Shown here piece after piece: positions 1 to 9,516 of a DNA stretch of 64,000 bases; positions within the stretch are counted from its first letter, which is position 1; each line of letters opens with the position of its first letter. The stretch is from Terana coerulea (Eukaryota; Basidiomycota; Agaricomycetes; Polyporales; Phanerochaetaceae). The notes under the pieces are model-generated. The model saw only the letters and a list, made by a program, of their open reading frames with translations, was not told the DNA's origin and made no database searches. The stretch is from assembly GCA_024811115.1 (NCBI GenBank), contig JAKOGH010000905.1:62001-126000 (forward strand). The letters run 5' to 3'. A program made the translations under genes and the position numbers.

Positions 1-224
1 TTCTCGCCGGCTTTGACGACGATACCGGCCGCATCGAACCCAAGAATCGTCGGCCACTCCTTGACGAGCGCGCCGTACTCGCGAATTTTCCAATCCGCGG
101 GCTGGAGCGCGGTGGCGTGGATCTGGACGAGGACTTCATCCGGACCGGGTTCGGGCACCGCGATAGACTCTACCGACCACTGGCCCTGTTTCCCCGAGAG
201 GAGAAGAGCTTTCTGGTTAGACAT
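1..224 (-). CDS. MDR oxidoreductase, tandem copy 1 (5' part only)
   Basis: Start codon at 222-224; 74 codons plus two bases are visible before the window ends, so the rest lies outside. The protein opens with a GroES-like fold of the medium-chain dehydrogenase/reductase (MDR) superfamily, with [14 protein letters not shown] and EWPTILGFDAAG. It is clearly the same gene as the three downstream copies. The visible part ends just before the position where the other copies have their first intron (GDKV). No catalytic-zinc ligands are seen in the family, so a non-zinc NAD(P)H-dependent quinone or enoyl reductase type is more likely than a classical alcohol dehydrogenase. Substrate unknown. Confidence 0.85.
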   Translation of the reverse strand, partial: MSNQKALLLSGKQGQWSVESIAVPEPGPDEVLVQIHATALQPADWKIREYGALVKEWPTILGFDAAGIVVKAGE

Positions 225-823
225 TGCTTGCTTGTAGGGAAGGGGAATAGGTATGAGCGACTCTGCAGAGCTGGGACGAAGCAATGTGCCGCTTTATACC
301 TCGACGTCGTGCGCATGCTGCGCGATATAGCCCGGACAAACTCGACCATCAGCTTAGTAAGGGCAAGGTGCGGCTTTCGTCACGACTTCACGTCATCTGG
401 CAGGGGCGCGTCGAAGGCGTTGTAGACTATAAGACTGTAGGTCTAGGTGGCGGTATCATTGGTAGAGCCGTTGTAATAACAATTTACTTGAGTGTGCAGT
501 CTGATGAGTTCGCTTCAGCCTTTTTCGTAAGTTGAATATCGGCCGACGCACCAAACACAGCAGCTCTCGCGGTGTAAATAACCGATGAGCTGCAATTGTA
601 AGCAACTGATGACACTATACTTCGCAGTCATGTTGGGCTTGGTAGCATTGCGGCGTACATTAGTAACAAAGTTCAGCAGCCTAACTAGCGCTTTCTGCGT
701 CTACATCGCCAGCTGTGCTTGAAATGGTGTCGCAGTGTATAAAAGCCTGAGAGTTAAAAGGTGATGTGATATGAAGCGGGGATAACACATAGTCCAATCT
801 GGATCGCCAATCCCATCCTCCGT
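225..823. other. Intergenic, MDR copy 1 promoter and copy 2 3' flank
   Basis: No gene. It holds the copy 1 promoter. From about 460 on it holds a diverged copy of the block also found upstream of the other three MDR genes (2370-2758, 4275-4973, 6620-7210). Confidence 0.6.
292..298 (-). promoter_or_regulatory. TATA box of MDR copy 1
   Basis: TATAAAG on the minus strand, about 70 bases upstream of the ATG at 224. A TATAAA-type element sits at nearly the same distance in all four copies. Confidence 0.6.
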
Positions 824-2139
824 TTACACAGTCTCCTGTGGCTTCGCGACCAGCTTCAGCGCGCTGACCTTACCGCTCTTCAACCTCTCCAAACCGTCCG
901 GGATACCTGACAGACCGTTGGGCAAGATCTCCACGTTGTTCGGCTACACAGTAGATATCCCGATCAGCGCGTTCCCAGACTCTGATTCCAAACAGTACAC
1001 TCACCTTGATATCCCCAGCCGCGAGCAGCTCTGTGAGCTTGCTGAACAGCGTCCGCCCAGCTTCACGCAGCTCGGGGACGTACACCGAGCCAAAGACCCA
1101 GATAACCTCTTTGTCGACAACCTTCTTCTCCTCAGGAAAGGCCTTAGCCACAGAGACAAGCTGCCCACCAGACGCGAGGAGGCCGTACGCCGTTATTCCG
1201 TCCGCGGGGTCGCCGATAGAGTCGAAGATGACCTTGGGAGGGACCTGCGTGATCTGCTTGACGGCGTTGGCGAAGGACTCGCTACGGTCTACAACGTGTG
1301 TGGCGCCGAATGACTTCAGCAATGTTTCGTTGTGCTTCGAGGCGGTAGTGATAATCGGCGAGAAGCCGGACAACTTCGCAAGTTGAATAGCTAGGGGCCC
1401 GCAAGTCAGCGGAGCTTTGACACTCGCATCCGTCAAAGCGGCTTGCCTTGCTGTCCTACGCCCGATGATCCGCCGAGAACAAGGATGGGCTGCCCTGCAT
1501 ATTTACCTCGTCCCCCTTGAATCCAAGGAGGAGTGAGAGTCGCACTACCGTGCCCTTCCGTCCACGGATCGGCTGGACTCTCACCGCCATTCGGCTTAGA
1601 CGGCAAGTCATAAAGACCAAAGGCAGCGGTGACCAGTGCAAGAGGTATGGTTGCAGCCTGCTCAAAGCTCAGGTTGTCGGGAATCTATGCCGCTTGCTTA
1701 AGTATATAGCTTTATCGTAGTCAACATGTTCAGCGTACCTTGGCCACAAGGTCTCCGGGCACGATCCCATATTGCTGGAAGGTGGCAGATCGAGTAGCAG
1801 CGTTTCCTTCATAGACCCTATGCAAGGATTGAGATTATGCCCATGTGCGCATCAAGCCTGGGTATATGCGACGCAGACTTACACCTTATCCCCAACCTTG
1901 ACATTTGTGACATGCTCGCCGTGTTTCGCAACGATGCCAGCCGCGTCCCATCCAAAGACTGCGGGCCACTTCTTAACAAGCACGCCATAATCGCGCATCT
2001 TCCAGTCGGCAGGATTGAGCGTAGCGGCATGGATCTGGACGAGGATCTCGTCCGGGCCAGGCTCGGGAACGTCGATGGTCCCGACCGACCACTGACCTTG
2101 CTTTTCGACGAGGAGAAGGGCTTTCTGTTGGGTCGACAT
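824..2139 (-). CDS. MDR oxidoreductase, tandem copy 2
   Basis: Exons on the minus strand: 1883-2139, 1739-1817, 1447-1684, 1005-1390, 824-943 (359 aa). Exon 1 is the GroES-like domain (PEPGPDEILVQIHA, WPAVFGWDAAG). The nucleotide-binding motif GGSSGVGQQ lies near residues 182-190, followed by [20 protein letters not shown]. The C-terminus is KLVAKPQETV. Splicing is colinear with copies 3 and 4 (phases and exon lengths 257/79/199 or 238/386/120). Two oddities: the third intron (1391-1446) has a GC donor (CAAG|GCAAGC) where the paralogues have GT; and exon 3 is 39 nt longer, giving a 13-residue insertion before [10 protein letters not shown]. Family: MDR reductase, presumably NADPH-dependent; substrate unknown. 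Confidence 0.9.
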
Positions 2140-2758
2140 TTCTCGTTCGAGGTGAAGTAGAACAGGGAGCGGGTGTGGGCGATGCTGCGGATTCGGTACC
2201 CTTTTATACTTCGATATTATCTGCAACATGCCCAATGTTTGTCGGTCCAGTCAACCCGTCAGCTTAGTAAGGACAGGCTATGACGATTTCGGCAAGGGCA
2301 CGCGTTGTCGCCGGCATAGTATCGCAGCCATCGCATACTGTGCGTCGCAGCGGGTTCGGTCGCAACATCATTGATAGACTCCTGGTGATAGTAACAATTC
2401 GTAGGTAGGCGCCAGCTAATGAATTTGCTTTCAGCCAGATTTATAAGCCACAACGACATTCATACCGAGCATAATGGTTCCCGCGATGCCCATTTGTAAG
2501 CAAACGAAGTACCGATGATGCCACTCTTGGCAGTCATTTTGGATGTTGCTGTATTGTCGCGTCATATGAATAACAAGGTTCGCCAACTTCACGAGGGCTT
2601 CTCGAGTCTGCTTCCAGTTTTCGAAACGGACTTGCATCGATACCGCTGAATTTGGCAGACCGAGACTATGTGTTAGAAGGGAATGTCATGCGAAGCGGAG
2701 ATAGTACGTAGTCCAGCCCAGATCACAGCTCTCGAAGCCTGTAAAACATCCACGACGT
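2140..2758. repeat. Upstream block of the MDR tandem unit (copy 2)
   Basis: No gene. About 2370-2758 resembles 460-820, 4275-4760 and 6620-7000: the same order of short matches, for example a GATAGA motif, a CAGCC...GTAAG-like stretch and a GATGA...GCAGTCAT segment. The duplication unit therefore included promoter-distal DNA, not only the coding region. Confidence 0.55.
2203..2208 (-). promoter_or_regulatory. TATA box of MDR copy 2
   Basis: TATAAA on the minus strand about 65 bases before the ATG at 2139, in the same place as in the sister copies. Confidence 0.6.
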
Positions 2759-4031
2759 TCACGCAGTCTCCTGCGGCTTCGCGATTAGCTTCAGCGCACT
2801 AACCTTGCCGCTCTTCAACCTCTCCAGACCATCCGGAATACCAGCGAGACCGTTGGGAAGGACCTCAACATTGTTTGGCTAGACAAAAACATCTTCGTGA
2901 GCATGTTTTTTCTGTCATTTCAAGTTGACTCGTACCTTGAGGTCGCCAGACGCAAGCAGCTCCGTGAGCTTGCTGAACAAAAACACGCCCGACCTCTCGT
3001 TGTTCCGGGACGTGCACCGAACCAAAGACCCAGACAATCTCCTTGTCAGCGACTTCCTTTTCCTTCGGGATGAAGCTGGTCACAGTAACAAGCTGGCCCC
3101 CGGACCCGAGCAGATCGTAGGCCGCCACTTGGGCAACGGGCTCGGCGATAGAGTCGAAAATGACCTTGAAAGGTGCCTGAGTGATGTGTTGGACGGCCTC
3201 AGCGAAAGGTTGGCTGCGGTCGACGACGTGTGTCGCGCCGAGAGATTTGAGCAAAGTTTCGTTGTGCTTCGAAGCGGTGGTGATAATTGGCGAGAATCCA
3301 GACAGCTTCGCAAGCTGGACAGCTAGGAAGTCGTAAGTCAATAAAACTCCAAGTTCCAACATTATCCAAAGGCGACGTACCTTGTTGCCCCACAGAGGTA
3401 GAGCCCCCAAGGATGAGGATGGGCTGCCCAGCGTATTTACCTCGGCCGCCTTCGACCCATGGAGCCGTGAGATTTGCACCGCCAGTCGGCTTGGATGGTG
3501 CGCCGTAGAGAGCCAGTCCCGCGGTGGCCAAAACAAGAGGCATGGTAGCCGCTTGCTCAAAGCTCATGTTGTCAGGAATCTGAGCAGGTTGGTCAGTTGC
3601 CGCCTTTTGCGATGTGAAAATGTCGAACTGACCTTCGCCACAAGGTCTCCGGGCGCAATGCCGTATTGCTGAAAGGTGGCTAGACGGCTCGCAGCGGTTC
3701 CTTCGTACAGCCTACCCCAGAATTTAGACGTTAGACTCACAACGATACAAATAAGACAGGCACAGAGGACTTACACCTTGTCTCCAGCTTTGAAACCAGT
3801 AACGCTCTCGCCCACTTTGGCGACGACGCCAGCCGCGTCGAACCCGAGGACTGCGGGCCACTCCTTAACGAACATGCCCCGCTCGCGGATCTTCCAGTCA
3901 ACGGGGTTGAGCGAGGTAGCATGGATCTGGACGAGGACCTCGTCCGGACCAGGCTCATGAACCTCAGCGGTCGCGACCGACCACTCGCCCTGTTTCTCGA
4001 GGAGATGAAGGACCTTATGTTGGCTAGGCAT
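2759..4031 (-). CDS. MDR oxidoreductase, tandem copy 3, with a 1-bp frameshift
   Basis: Exons: 3775-4031, 3633-3711, 3381-3579, 2936-3322, 2759-2878. Same exon plan as copies 2 and 4, with GGSTSVGQQ as the nucleotide-binding motif and the C-terminus [10 protein letters not shown]. Exon 4 is 387 nt instead of 386. A run of five A (2979-2983; T on the coding strand) puts the frame off after PEQREVGRV. With four bases the paralogous [11 protein letters not shown] continues. Read literally, the C-terminal quarter is lost. Either a recent pseudogene or, given similar breaks elsewhere in the window, a sequencing error; all splice sites are intact. Confidence 0.8.
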
Positions 4032-4973
4032 GGCTTGTTGGAAGTGCTTGGGGCGTAAATGTAGGTGATGCTGCAGTATCGGCAGCGAACGAGGGCACCT
4101 TTATACCTCAACGTCGTCTGCACTGCGCGTAACATCTATCTGACACAGGGGTAGTCAGCAGGTCGAGGTTAGGTACCAAGTTACGACGCCTTCCGGCAGG
4201 GCGTGCAGCCATCGGCATCGGAGGCGGCGTACGCTGTGAGCCATTAACTCGCTGTCGACTTAGCTGAGGCATCACCGATAGCTCTCAGTTTGATGACAAA
4301 TTGTTAGTACGCGCAATCTGATAAATTCGCATCAGCCCTGTTCGCAATGTACAACAATCCTCATACCTCGCATCAAAGATGCCGCTGTGAAGCCGACGGG
4401 CAGCGCAAGCAAGCTGATGACAAAGACGCTCCGCAGCCATTTTGGGAATTGTGGCGCCGCGGTGTGCTGAGCGATAATAACTCTGCCAGCCCTCGTATCC
4501 GTCGTTTTTACGCACCCCTATGCCAGGCGAGTACACTGCAGCAGTTAGATCTGTAAGTCGGGAGTTAGAACACGCTACTGTCCGAAGCGAAGTCAAAATG
4601 CAGTGCTACTCGCCTCCATATGAGGTTGTCCATAGACCGCAGCTTGTCCTTCGCGTGCCCGCTTCTCTTTGCACACTGATCGCGCGTAAGTGTTCGCTGA
4701 CGATGGGGTGGTCTGTAACCTTCGACTCAGTTTCGGGGACGCGTAACACCACGCAGCATAGGAGACATCCGCAGACTTGAGGTGGTCCGGGTTTATAAGT
4801 ACTCAATTGCTTTCCGACGATGACAAACACCTTAAGCTAAAAATTCCAGTACAGAACGTGCAATCCTACACACATTATGTTAGCATGCATCGGACGACGC
4901 CAGAGGACAAAAGATAATACACCTTCCAAACGCGACCACCGATTTCGTACAACTTCCGAGTCGTTCAAACAAT
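4032..4973. repeat. Upstream block of the MDR tandem unit (copy 3)
   Basis: No gene. It matches 6620-7210 over much of its length, including GACGGGCAGCG near 4398 and 6738 and ATGTTAGCATGC near 4877 and 7190. Confidence 0.55.
4099..4105 (-). promoter_or_regulatory. TATA box of MDR copy 3
   Basis: TATAAAG on the minus strand about 70 bases before the ATG at 4031. Confidence 0.6.
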
Positions 4974-6247
4974 TCAAGCAGTCTCTTGCGGCTTCGCGAT
5001 TAACTTCAGCGCGCTGACTTTGCCGCTCTTCAGCTTCTCCAGACCATCCGGAATGCCTGCGAGGCCGTTGGGAAGGACCTCGACGTTGTTCGGCTAAACA
5101 GATGACAACTTTATCAGCGTTCTCGCGCTCTCTGGTTTCGAAGACGGCTCTCACCTTGATATCACCGGCCGCAAGCAGCTCCGTGAGCTTGCTGAACAGA
5201 GCCTGCCCGACTGCGCGTTGCTCGGGGAGGCTCACCGCGCCGAAGACGGACACGATCTCCTTATCGGCGACCACCTTCTCCTTCGGAACGGCGGCGCCCA
5301 CAGCGACAAGCTGACCGCCGGACGCCAGAAGGTCATACGCCGCTTCTTGCGCTACGGCCTCGGCGATGGAGTCGAAGATGACCTTGAATGGGGCCTGCGT
5401 AATTTGCTGGATGGCATCCACGAAGGGCTCTTCTCGGCCGACGACGTGCGTTGCACCAAGGGACTTCAGCAACGTTTCGTTGCGCTTGGAGGCGGTAGTG
5501 ATAATCGGCGAAAATCCGGACAACTTCGCGAGCTGAATGGCTAGTGGACTATGAGCCAACCGACCTCCGACTTGTAATACTCGTGGTAAGTAACACACCT
5601 TGCTGTCCTACAGACGACGATCCGCCAAGGACGAGAATAGGCTGTCCAGCATATTTACCCCGTCCACCTTCAGCCCACGGAGCGATGAGATTCGCACCGC
5701 CTGCTGGCTTGGCTGGAGCGCCGTATAAAGCCAGCGCCGCAGTAGCTAGGCCCAGAGGCACGCTAGCCGCCTGTTCGAAGGTTAGGTTGTCGGGAATCTA
5801 TGGAACGTCGTTAGCGATATCGCTTCTGCATAGCGGGGATGTGTCGAGCTGACCTTCGCGACAAGGTCTCCAGGAACGATGCCGTATTGCTGGAAGGTGG
5901 CAAGGCGGCTCTCGAAGAAACCTTCGTACAGCCTGTTTCAAGGTATTAACGTTAGACACACATTGACACATCAGACGAGCATGCACATACACCTTGTCTC
6001 CGGCCTTAACACTGGTGACATTGTCACCAGCCTTGGCAACAACACCGGCAGCGTCCACTCCAAGGACCACAGGCCATTCCTTGACGAGGAAGCCTCCCTC
6101 GCGGATCTTCCAATCAACAGGGTTGAGCCCGGTCGCGTGAATCTGAACCAGAACCTCGTCCGGGCCAGGTTCGTAGACTTCAACGGTTCCGACTGACCAC
6201 TCGCCTTGTTTCTCGGCCAGCAGAAGAGCCTTCTGTTGGTTAGACAT
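4974..6247 (-). CDS. MDR oxidoreductase, tandem copy 4
   Basis: Exons: 5991-6247, 5854-5932, 5599-5797, 5155-5540, 4974-5093; 1041 nt, 346 aa, fully open. GroES-like N-terminus ([20 protein letters not shown]), then VYEG-type loop split by intron 1, Rossmann motif GGSSSVGQQ at about residues 170-178, [20 protein letters not shown], and C-terminus [10 protein letters not shown]. It is the cleanest copy and the best guide to the family structure. No cysteine-rich structural-zinc loop is seen. The role may be in secondary metabolism or detoxification, but no partner genes of such a pathway are visible, so function stays at the level of an NAD(P)-dependent MDR reductase. Confidence 0.92.
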
Positions 6248-7464
6248 CGCTTGTTGGAAGTAAGTGGAACGTGAGTGTGGGTGGTGATGCAGGATTGACA
6301 GCGACAAAAGGCCCCTTTTATACCTCACCATCGTTTGTACTGAGCGCAGCAGCTGCGATCCAGACAATAGATTCCATCAGCTAAAATGATTATTATCGGC
6401 CCCGAAAAGGAAAATATCAATGGGTACCAGAGGATTATTAGGGTCCCGAGATGTAATGTAAAATGGCTAAGGGCGAAAATACCTTGATAATTATTACCAC
6501 TGATAGAGTCCAGTGTGGCGAGGGTCAACTATGGCAGTTTTCGTTAGGTTTTGCGCCACCCAACGGCGTCGCATCGGCGACGGTGTATTTTGTGGGCCAC
6601 TGTGGATTACACCGCATCACTGATAGAGCCCTCAGGATAACGCATGATGGATGGGCGCGGTCTAACGAGCTTACATCAGCCACTTTCGCAAGGCACAACA
6701 AAGATCATACCCTGTATGATGGACTCCGTCGTGTCCCCGACGGGCAGCGATCGCAAGCCAACCAAGGCACATCTCACAGTCACCTTGGGAGTTGTGGCGT
6801 TACGGCGTGCGTGAACAGCCCAAGGTATCAAACTACCGTGTCTCTTCTGCATCCAGTTGCATTGCAGCCGTGTTGCTCTATAGGGCTAAGGGTCAGAAGA
6901 TGATACAATGCAAGCAAAGTCAAATGTACCACTACTCACATCCAGGCAATAACGCGCGCAGATCGTAGTTTGTCCGTCGGGCACCCGGTTTCCTTTGAAC
7001 AACGATATTGGTTAAGTACGCGGTGATGATAGTATGGATAGTCTGCAGCCCCCAGCTCAACCTTCACGGAAGTAGGAGACCGTCGCCAGTTTGCAGTATC
7101 CCAATTTGCGCATACTTATTTGCATTCCAAAACCACCCAGTGTATAGACCCATGTATTCCATTACACGATGTACAACCCTAGCCATGGAATGTTAGCATG
7201 CGTTGAGTTGAAGCTGAAGCACAAAGATCAGAAATGAGAGGGGTATAGATTACTCCGTCAGCCGGACGTAAATCAAGCCACTTCCCAAGGACTGCTCGAG
7301 ATCGCGCCGAAGAGCAGCGCCCGAGTTAGAAGCACCTTCGAAGGGTCATATGGCCCCGGCAAACTGTCATCACCGGAACGATATGAAAAGGAACTCACCC
7401 TAAACTATTATTCGATAAATAAGGAATCCAACACTGCGAGAGTATTTGTATAGGTTTAGAGGAC
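6248..7464. repeat. Fourth MDR upstream block, end of the tandem array
   Basis: No gene. 6620-7210 resembles the block at 4275-4900, including the part that in the array lies just before the next gene's stop codon. The similarity fades after about 7210, where a fifth MDR 3' end would be expected but none is found. This marks one edge of the duplication. The rest up to 7464 is 3' flank of the palmitoyltransferase. Confidence 0.5.
6317..6322 (-). promoter_or_regulatory. TATA box of MDR copy 4
   Basis: TATAAA on the minus strand about 70 bases before the ATG at 6247. Confidence 0.6.
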
Positions 7465-8964
7465 TTATTCCTCTTCGTCTGTGAGCTCTTCGCCTACAAG
7501 GACGCCGGGATGTCTGTTGAGACCTGCCCGACGAGCCCAGGCCCTGCCGTCGGTATATGGCTCGATGCGTAATGGGAAAAACAAGGTATATAGTGGGCTG
7601 AGTCACAGTGAACAGTGTGATTAGCATCGTGCTCTGGTATATGATGATGACACGTACTATCCATCCTTGCCAATGTTGAAGAACAGTTCCAAATTCTTGC
7701 GCTTGCTACAGGAGCTACTCAACACACATTCAGATTGCCAGACTCCATCCAGACTTACCCAAGGTCGTACGAGTTCACGAATGTCTAGACAGGGAGTCAG
7801 TCAGACCTAGCACTTCGCGGGGCGTACAGTCTTACATCACCCCGCTCTTTCGCCAATTTCGTATATTGCTCATGGTCTTGAGACTCGACCGTTGTTTCTG
7901 CGCACGCGACGCCCCACAAATGGTACCCTCCCATTATAGTCACCGCGAGACAAAGCACGACGGAGAGGATGTATTCGAGGAGAAACGCCATCTCCGGAAC
8001 TAAATGTTCCCAGGTAGCCTAAAATAACCAGGTCTTAGTAACTTGGATGCGCTCGTCCCGGTTCAAGCCTACAACTTACACCAAACCACCCTAGCGCCGT
8101 TAATACGTGGCTCCACCCTAGTGCCGAATAGCACAGCGTTGACAAACTAAGGTACATGCTATTGGTGGGCGAGTTCAGCTGGTCAGCGAATTTGTAGTGT
8201 GTAAAGCGACGCACAGAAATAGTACGAAGTGTCTTTCATTGTGGAGGCCGACGCATTGATTAACCCCTGGAGGGAAGTGAGTTTCCGGCCGGCGAAGAAT
8301 TCGCAACTCGGGCTACTCACACTGCGTAACATGAGTATTTATTCGGGCGGAGATCGAAGACGCGAACTTACAGGGCAATGGTGGTCATACTTCAACACGC
8401 ATCGCTTGCATATACGACAGTGGTGCGCTCGCTGCCGACCATGAAATGGGTTAATAGAAAGAATTGTCGTGAAGTTAGGACGACGTACCTCTGGCCTCGA
8501 TTCCCCACACCTCCTGCACTTCGTCACGGATGCCTTCGTTATGTGCAAGTCATCCGACCACTGCACGCCAGTCAACTGGCGATTCCTCGCGTTCTGCCTC
8601 TTCTTCGCCCATAGCAGCCCGCTTCCTCGACTTCGTGGTGGATCTGAGACGAACCCAGGTGGCACGGTGCACACATAGTAGTAATGTGTGAAGAGGTTCA
8701 GGGCGATGAGGAGGCACAGTGGTGTTGTCAACCATGGCCAACGAAGGGTGGGTTGAATGACATTAACTATAAAAAAACGTCGTTAAGCTATGGCAATTGG
8801 GTGTCCCGTGGGACTGGAAAGGAATACTTACAGAAACATACCACACCCACCGACAGAAGCACGACGGCAAGAAACACGAAGAATGGTCCCGCGGCTCCTG
8901 TCAAAGCATCTCCTGCCCGCTCGACCCATTTAAAGCATCGGAACACCTGCTTGGCACAGATCAT
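7465..8964 (-). CDS. DHHC-type protein S-palmitoyltransferase
   Basis: Exons on minus: 8832-8964, 8489-8766, 8372-8431, 8321 (one base), 8215-8266, 8080-8158, 7836-8018, 7759-7784, 7658-7705, 7465-7597; 993 nt, 330 aa. Membrane enzyme that transfers palmitate from acyl-CoA to protein cysteines. Seen in order: N-terminal membrane segment (FFVFLAVVLLSVG), second segment, cysteine-rich domain CRRCGESRPERAHHCRICKR ending in the catalytic DHHCPW, NQCVGLHNERHF, two further membrane segments, then AETTVES (the family's TTxE motif) and TFVNSYDLG. The end is acidic (GEELTDEEE). Introns are 50-65 nt. The W of DHHCPW is only obtained if the single base at 8321 is an exon. Resembles fungal Pfa3-like enzymes; the exact subfamily is not certain. 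Confidence 0.92.
8321..8321 (-). other. Apparent single-nucleotide exon in the palmitoyltransferase
   Basis: On the minus strand, exon CCT (proline of DHHCP) is followed by a perfect donor GTAAGT. Fifty bases later comes an acceptor CAG (8322-8324), then one base T, then a second perfect donor GTGAGT (8320-8315), and 54 bases later CCAG followed by GGGTTAATCAATGC. Joining CCT, T and GGGTT gives CCT TGG GTT, that is P-W-V, restoring the conserved DHHCPWVNQCVGL in frame. Both introns have typical local length and a CTCAT or CTCAC branch-like site. A single 104-105 nt intron would be out of frame and longer than any other intron read here. Confidence 0.75.
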
Positions 8965-9516
8965 GTCGAGCTCGAAGGGTTTAGTGGTTCGCCGAGTAGC
9001 ACGTCCACTCTTTAAAGGATGAGCACTGTCGTCAGTAGGAGGACGACACTTCCAGACGTCTGGCGGCTTCGCCTCTGCGGAAATGTGGAGAACAGACGGT
9101 GGTGATATAACACTAAATGAACGGTAGGATGGAGGGTGGTGGCGGAGGAGAGACAGTCGTTGCGCTGCCACAGCCGTGCTTGGAAAGACGAAACATGATG
9201 AGCGTCAACAACCAAGGTACCCGCGCAGCCAGAATTCAGGAAGGCAACAAGAAGGCGCAGTGGCACACATCAATGTCGTAAGTTCCATACGATGTCATAC
9301 ATATTGAATACATATTGGACTGCGTATATACTCAGACTCCTAGCGAGTGAGAGTTGACTAGTAGAGACAATACATGATTCTCCAGGAAGTAGACAGAATG
9401 TGGTAGCACGTAAGCAGAAAGGCGCAGATGGGAGCAGCGAAGATGTCGTAAAATTGCAGGTATCGCAAAAAGGGATATGTAAATGGAAATAAGCTGGGGT
9501 CGCACGGAGCAAATGA
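8965..9516. other. Intergenic between palmitoyltransferase start and DSN1 stop
   Basis: 5' flank of the palmitoyltransferase and 3' flank of DSN1. Short frames here show no conserved motif. Confidence 0.5.

Noticed and set aside
2936..3322. Calling MDR copy 3 a definite pseudogene
   Set aside because: Only one homopolymer base is off, all splice sites are intact, and similar breaks occur in essential genes nearby.
8267..8371. One 105-nt intron in the palmitoyltransferase instead of two introns around a 1-nt exon
   Set aside because: Leaves the frame off by one and loses the conserved Trp after DHHCP; also longer than the other introns read here.
9012..9266. Open frame upstream of the palmitoyltransferase
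   Set aside because: Lies in the expected 5' leader; no domain and not joined in frame to the conserved start.
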